Source: Bolinopsis microptera
Lineage: Eukaryota > Ctenophora > Tentaculata > Lobata > Bolinopsidae
Direction of reading: 5' to 3'
DNA: 60,000 nt
NCBI RefSeq assembly: GCF_026151205.1
Contig: NC_087077.1
Span: 6,288,483-6,348,482, forward strand
The translations under genes and the position numbers were made by a program. The notes under the pieces were generated by a model. It ran no database searches, had not been told where the DNA came from, and saw only the letters and a program-made list of their open reading frames with translations. Positions 58,773-60,000 of this stretch are shown here, in pieces. The first letter of the stretch is position 1; every line of letters starts with the position of its first letter.

Positions 58773-59514
58773 GGGGGTGATGCAACGTCAATTAATGTCA
58801 GTATTCCATAAAAACCCCAAACTGACATTGACATTAATTGACATTAATTGACATTAATTTGTCTTGAAATTTGAGATTATCATTATTCGATAAATATTCA
58901 AGATATTCACGTCTATGTAAGTTAGACCGGTTCAAAAAAACAAAATGTCCTTGAATAATTATGAGTATGTTCTTATCTGTTGATTCTTAGGTTCAAAGAC
59001 CACCAAAAAAAATTTCAGCTTCCAACTCTTCCATCTTCGGTCCCCACCGGCCACGCCCATATTTTATTGGTTTCTTATACAGGTAAAATATCTAGAATCG
59101 GCTTTTTTAGTATGAAGGAGTAATGTTAGCTGTTTAAGATTCGTTATTCAAATATAAATGTCATGAAGGCATTTCGTTTAATGTGGGTTTTAAGTTCTGA
59201 TGATGTTGAGAACCACGCCCTTGGATGGCCACGTCCATTTAAGAAAATTTAATTTCGGAAAACCGTATTATTTTAGTTTTATTATTTAATGATCTGAATT
59301 TTTTTCACATTTCACATTTCCATATGTGATAGTAGTGAATAAATTGATGATATAAACGTTCTAAAGTGCTAAAAATATGGTAGAACTACATAATCTCTGG
59401 TCGAAAAATATCGTGTCAATTAATGTCAGTATTCCAAAATTTTGCAAAACTGACATTGACATTAATTGACATTAATTGACATTAATTGACATTAATTGAC
59501 GTTGCATCACCCCC
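58773..59514. mobile_element. 742-bp TIR element with 8-bp target duplication
   Basis: Ends GGGGGTGATGCAACGTCAAT and its complement, flanked by a perfect ATTGACAG duplication (58765-58772 and 59515-59522). Subterminal ATTAATTGAC repeats on both sides (58820-58860, 59450-59500). The interior has no long frame. Eight-base duplications suggest the hAT superfamily, but the ends are not CAGGG-like. Confidence 0.9.
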
Positions 59515-59575
59515 ATTGACAGTAACATACTAGAAACCTTTATTAGTGTATAATATGAGACAAGAGAAACACCAG

Positions 59576-59842
59576 CAGTGGTGCAATGTTGCCTGTTGGC
59601 GCCCCCGCCGTAAAAGCGCCCCCCTGTTTTGCGCCCCCTCCCTCTTAGGGAAACGTAAAATTTCAAAAATTAGGTGATTTTAGAAGATACGCTGGTAAAA
59701 TCTCTGAGAAAGTGTGTTTCTATCAGCAAAACGCACAGTTTTGCTAGTTAAGTTTTTTTAAATTGTCCCACATTCAAACAACTATTTGGCGCCCCCCTAA
59801 GATGGCACCCCCCACACAGCGGGGTCCCTCGTTACGCCACTG
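59576..59842. mobile_element. hAT-like MITE, CAGTGGCGTAACG family, copy 3
   Basis: CAGTGGTGCAATG left, CGTTACGCCACTG right. Colinear with 56155-56441. No intact target duplication. Confidence 0.85.
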
Positions 59843-60000
59843 TCAAGGAGAGTTAGGACTCCTCAGACTACATCAATTCCTTCTGTAACAATAATTGTTG
59901 TTGTGGAAATAGCTCATTTAAACAGTTTGGATCACATTATGACTGTTATCCTGTATATTCTTGCAGTTAAATGAAGATAGTGTACTTTGGGATGGAAAAG

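Overview
This is a eukaryotic window from an invertebrate animal genome that I cannot place more precisely. Coding sequence is split into short exons (about 70 to 250 bases) with GT-AG introns, the recognisable products belong to animal or ciliary families, several LINE reverse transcriptases and TIR transposons are present, and tandem repeats are extremely abundant. There is nothing prokaryotic here: no operons, ribosome binding sites or CRISPR.

Left part, 1-33.3 kb (genes). The window opens with the last exon of a coiled-coil protein resembling CCDC34 (138-719, +). The main gene is a 17-exon + strand gene (1913-33319) that I assembled by hand. All junction phases agree and the exons sum to 2,385 bases (794 residues plus stop). 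Its product has an N-terminal von Willebrand A domain with an intact MIDAS motif, a DUF4537/Tudor-like segment and a charged low-complexity C-terminal half (VWA3B/C11orf16-like). Two genes lie inside its introns on the opposite strand: a six-exon gene in intron 3 (11051-6892, 279 residues, C-terminal CxxC...CxxC zinc-ribbon-like module), and a two-exon gene for a 68-residue secreted protein in intron 6 (20536-20058) with a TATA box at a canonical distance.

The most unusual property of the gene-bearing part is its minisatellites. In at least nine places the tandem unit spans an exon-intron boundary, so exon end plus splice site has been copied, from 2 to about 124 times. Examples are the 32-bp array at 13.7-17.7 kb, the 50-bp array at 18.8-19.7 kb and the 21-bp array at 8.9-9.5 kb. 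Two large arrays also show higher-order duplications, of 928 bp and 1,343 bp.

At 25.3-28.4 kb a segment containing exons 7 and 8 is present twice, with the end of the first copy and the start of the second degraded by indels. This looks like a false duplication at an assembly join.

Right part, 33.3-60 kb (transposons). No host gene is recognised. It holds LINE remnants on both strands (35.7-40.1, 49.2-49.9, 54.5-55.9 kb), a Ulp1-like cysteine protease ORF probably of transposon origin, and many TIR elements. Several elements can be bounded by target-site duplications: 9 bp (33491-33864), 8 bp (49302-49552, 56155-56441, 58773-59514) and TA (30701-31131, 31957-32541, 56126-56792). One hAT-type element sits inside a mariner-type element. 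Two larger TIR elements are built mostly of internal repeats: 44005-46191, with a recurring GTGACAAAGT motif, and 49912-52640, filled with a polypyrimidine array.
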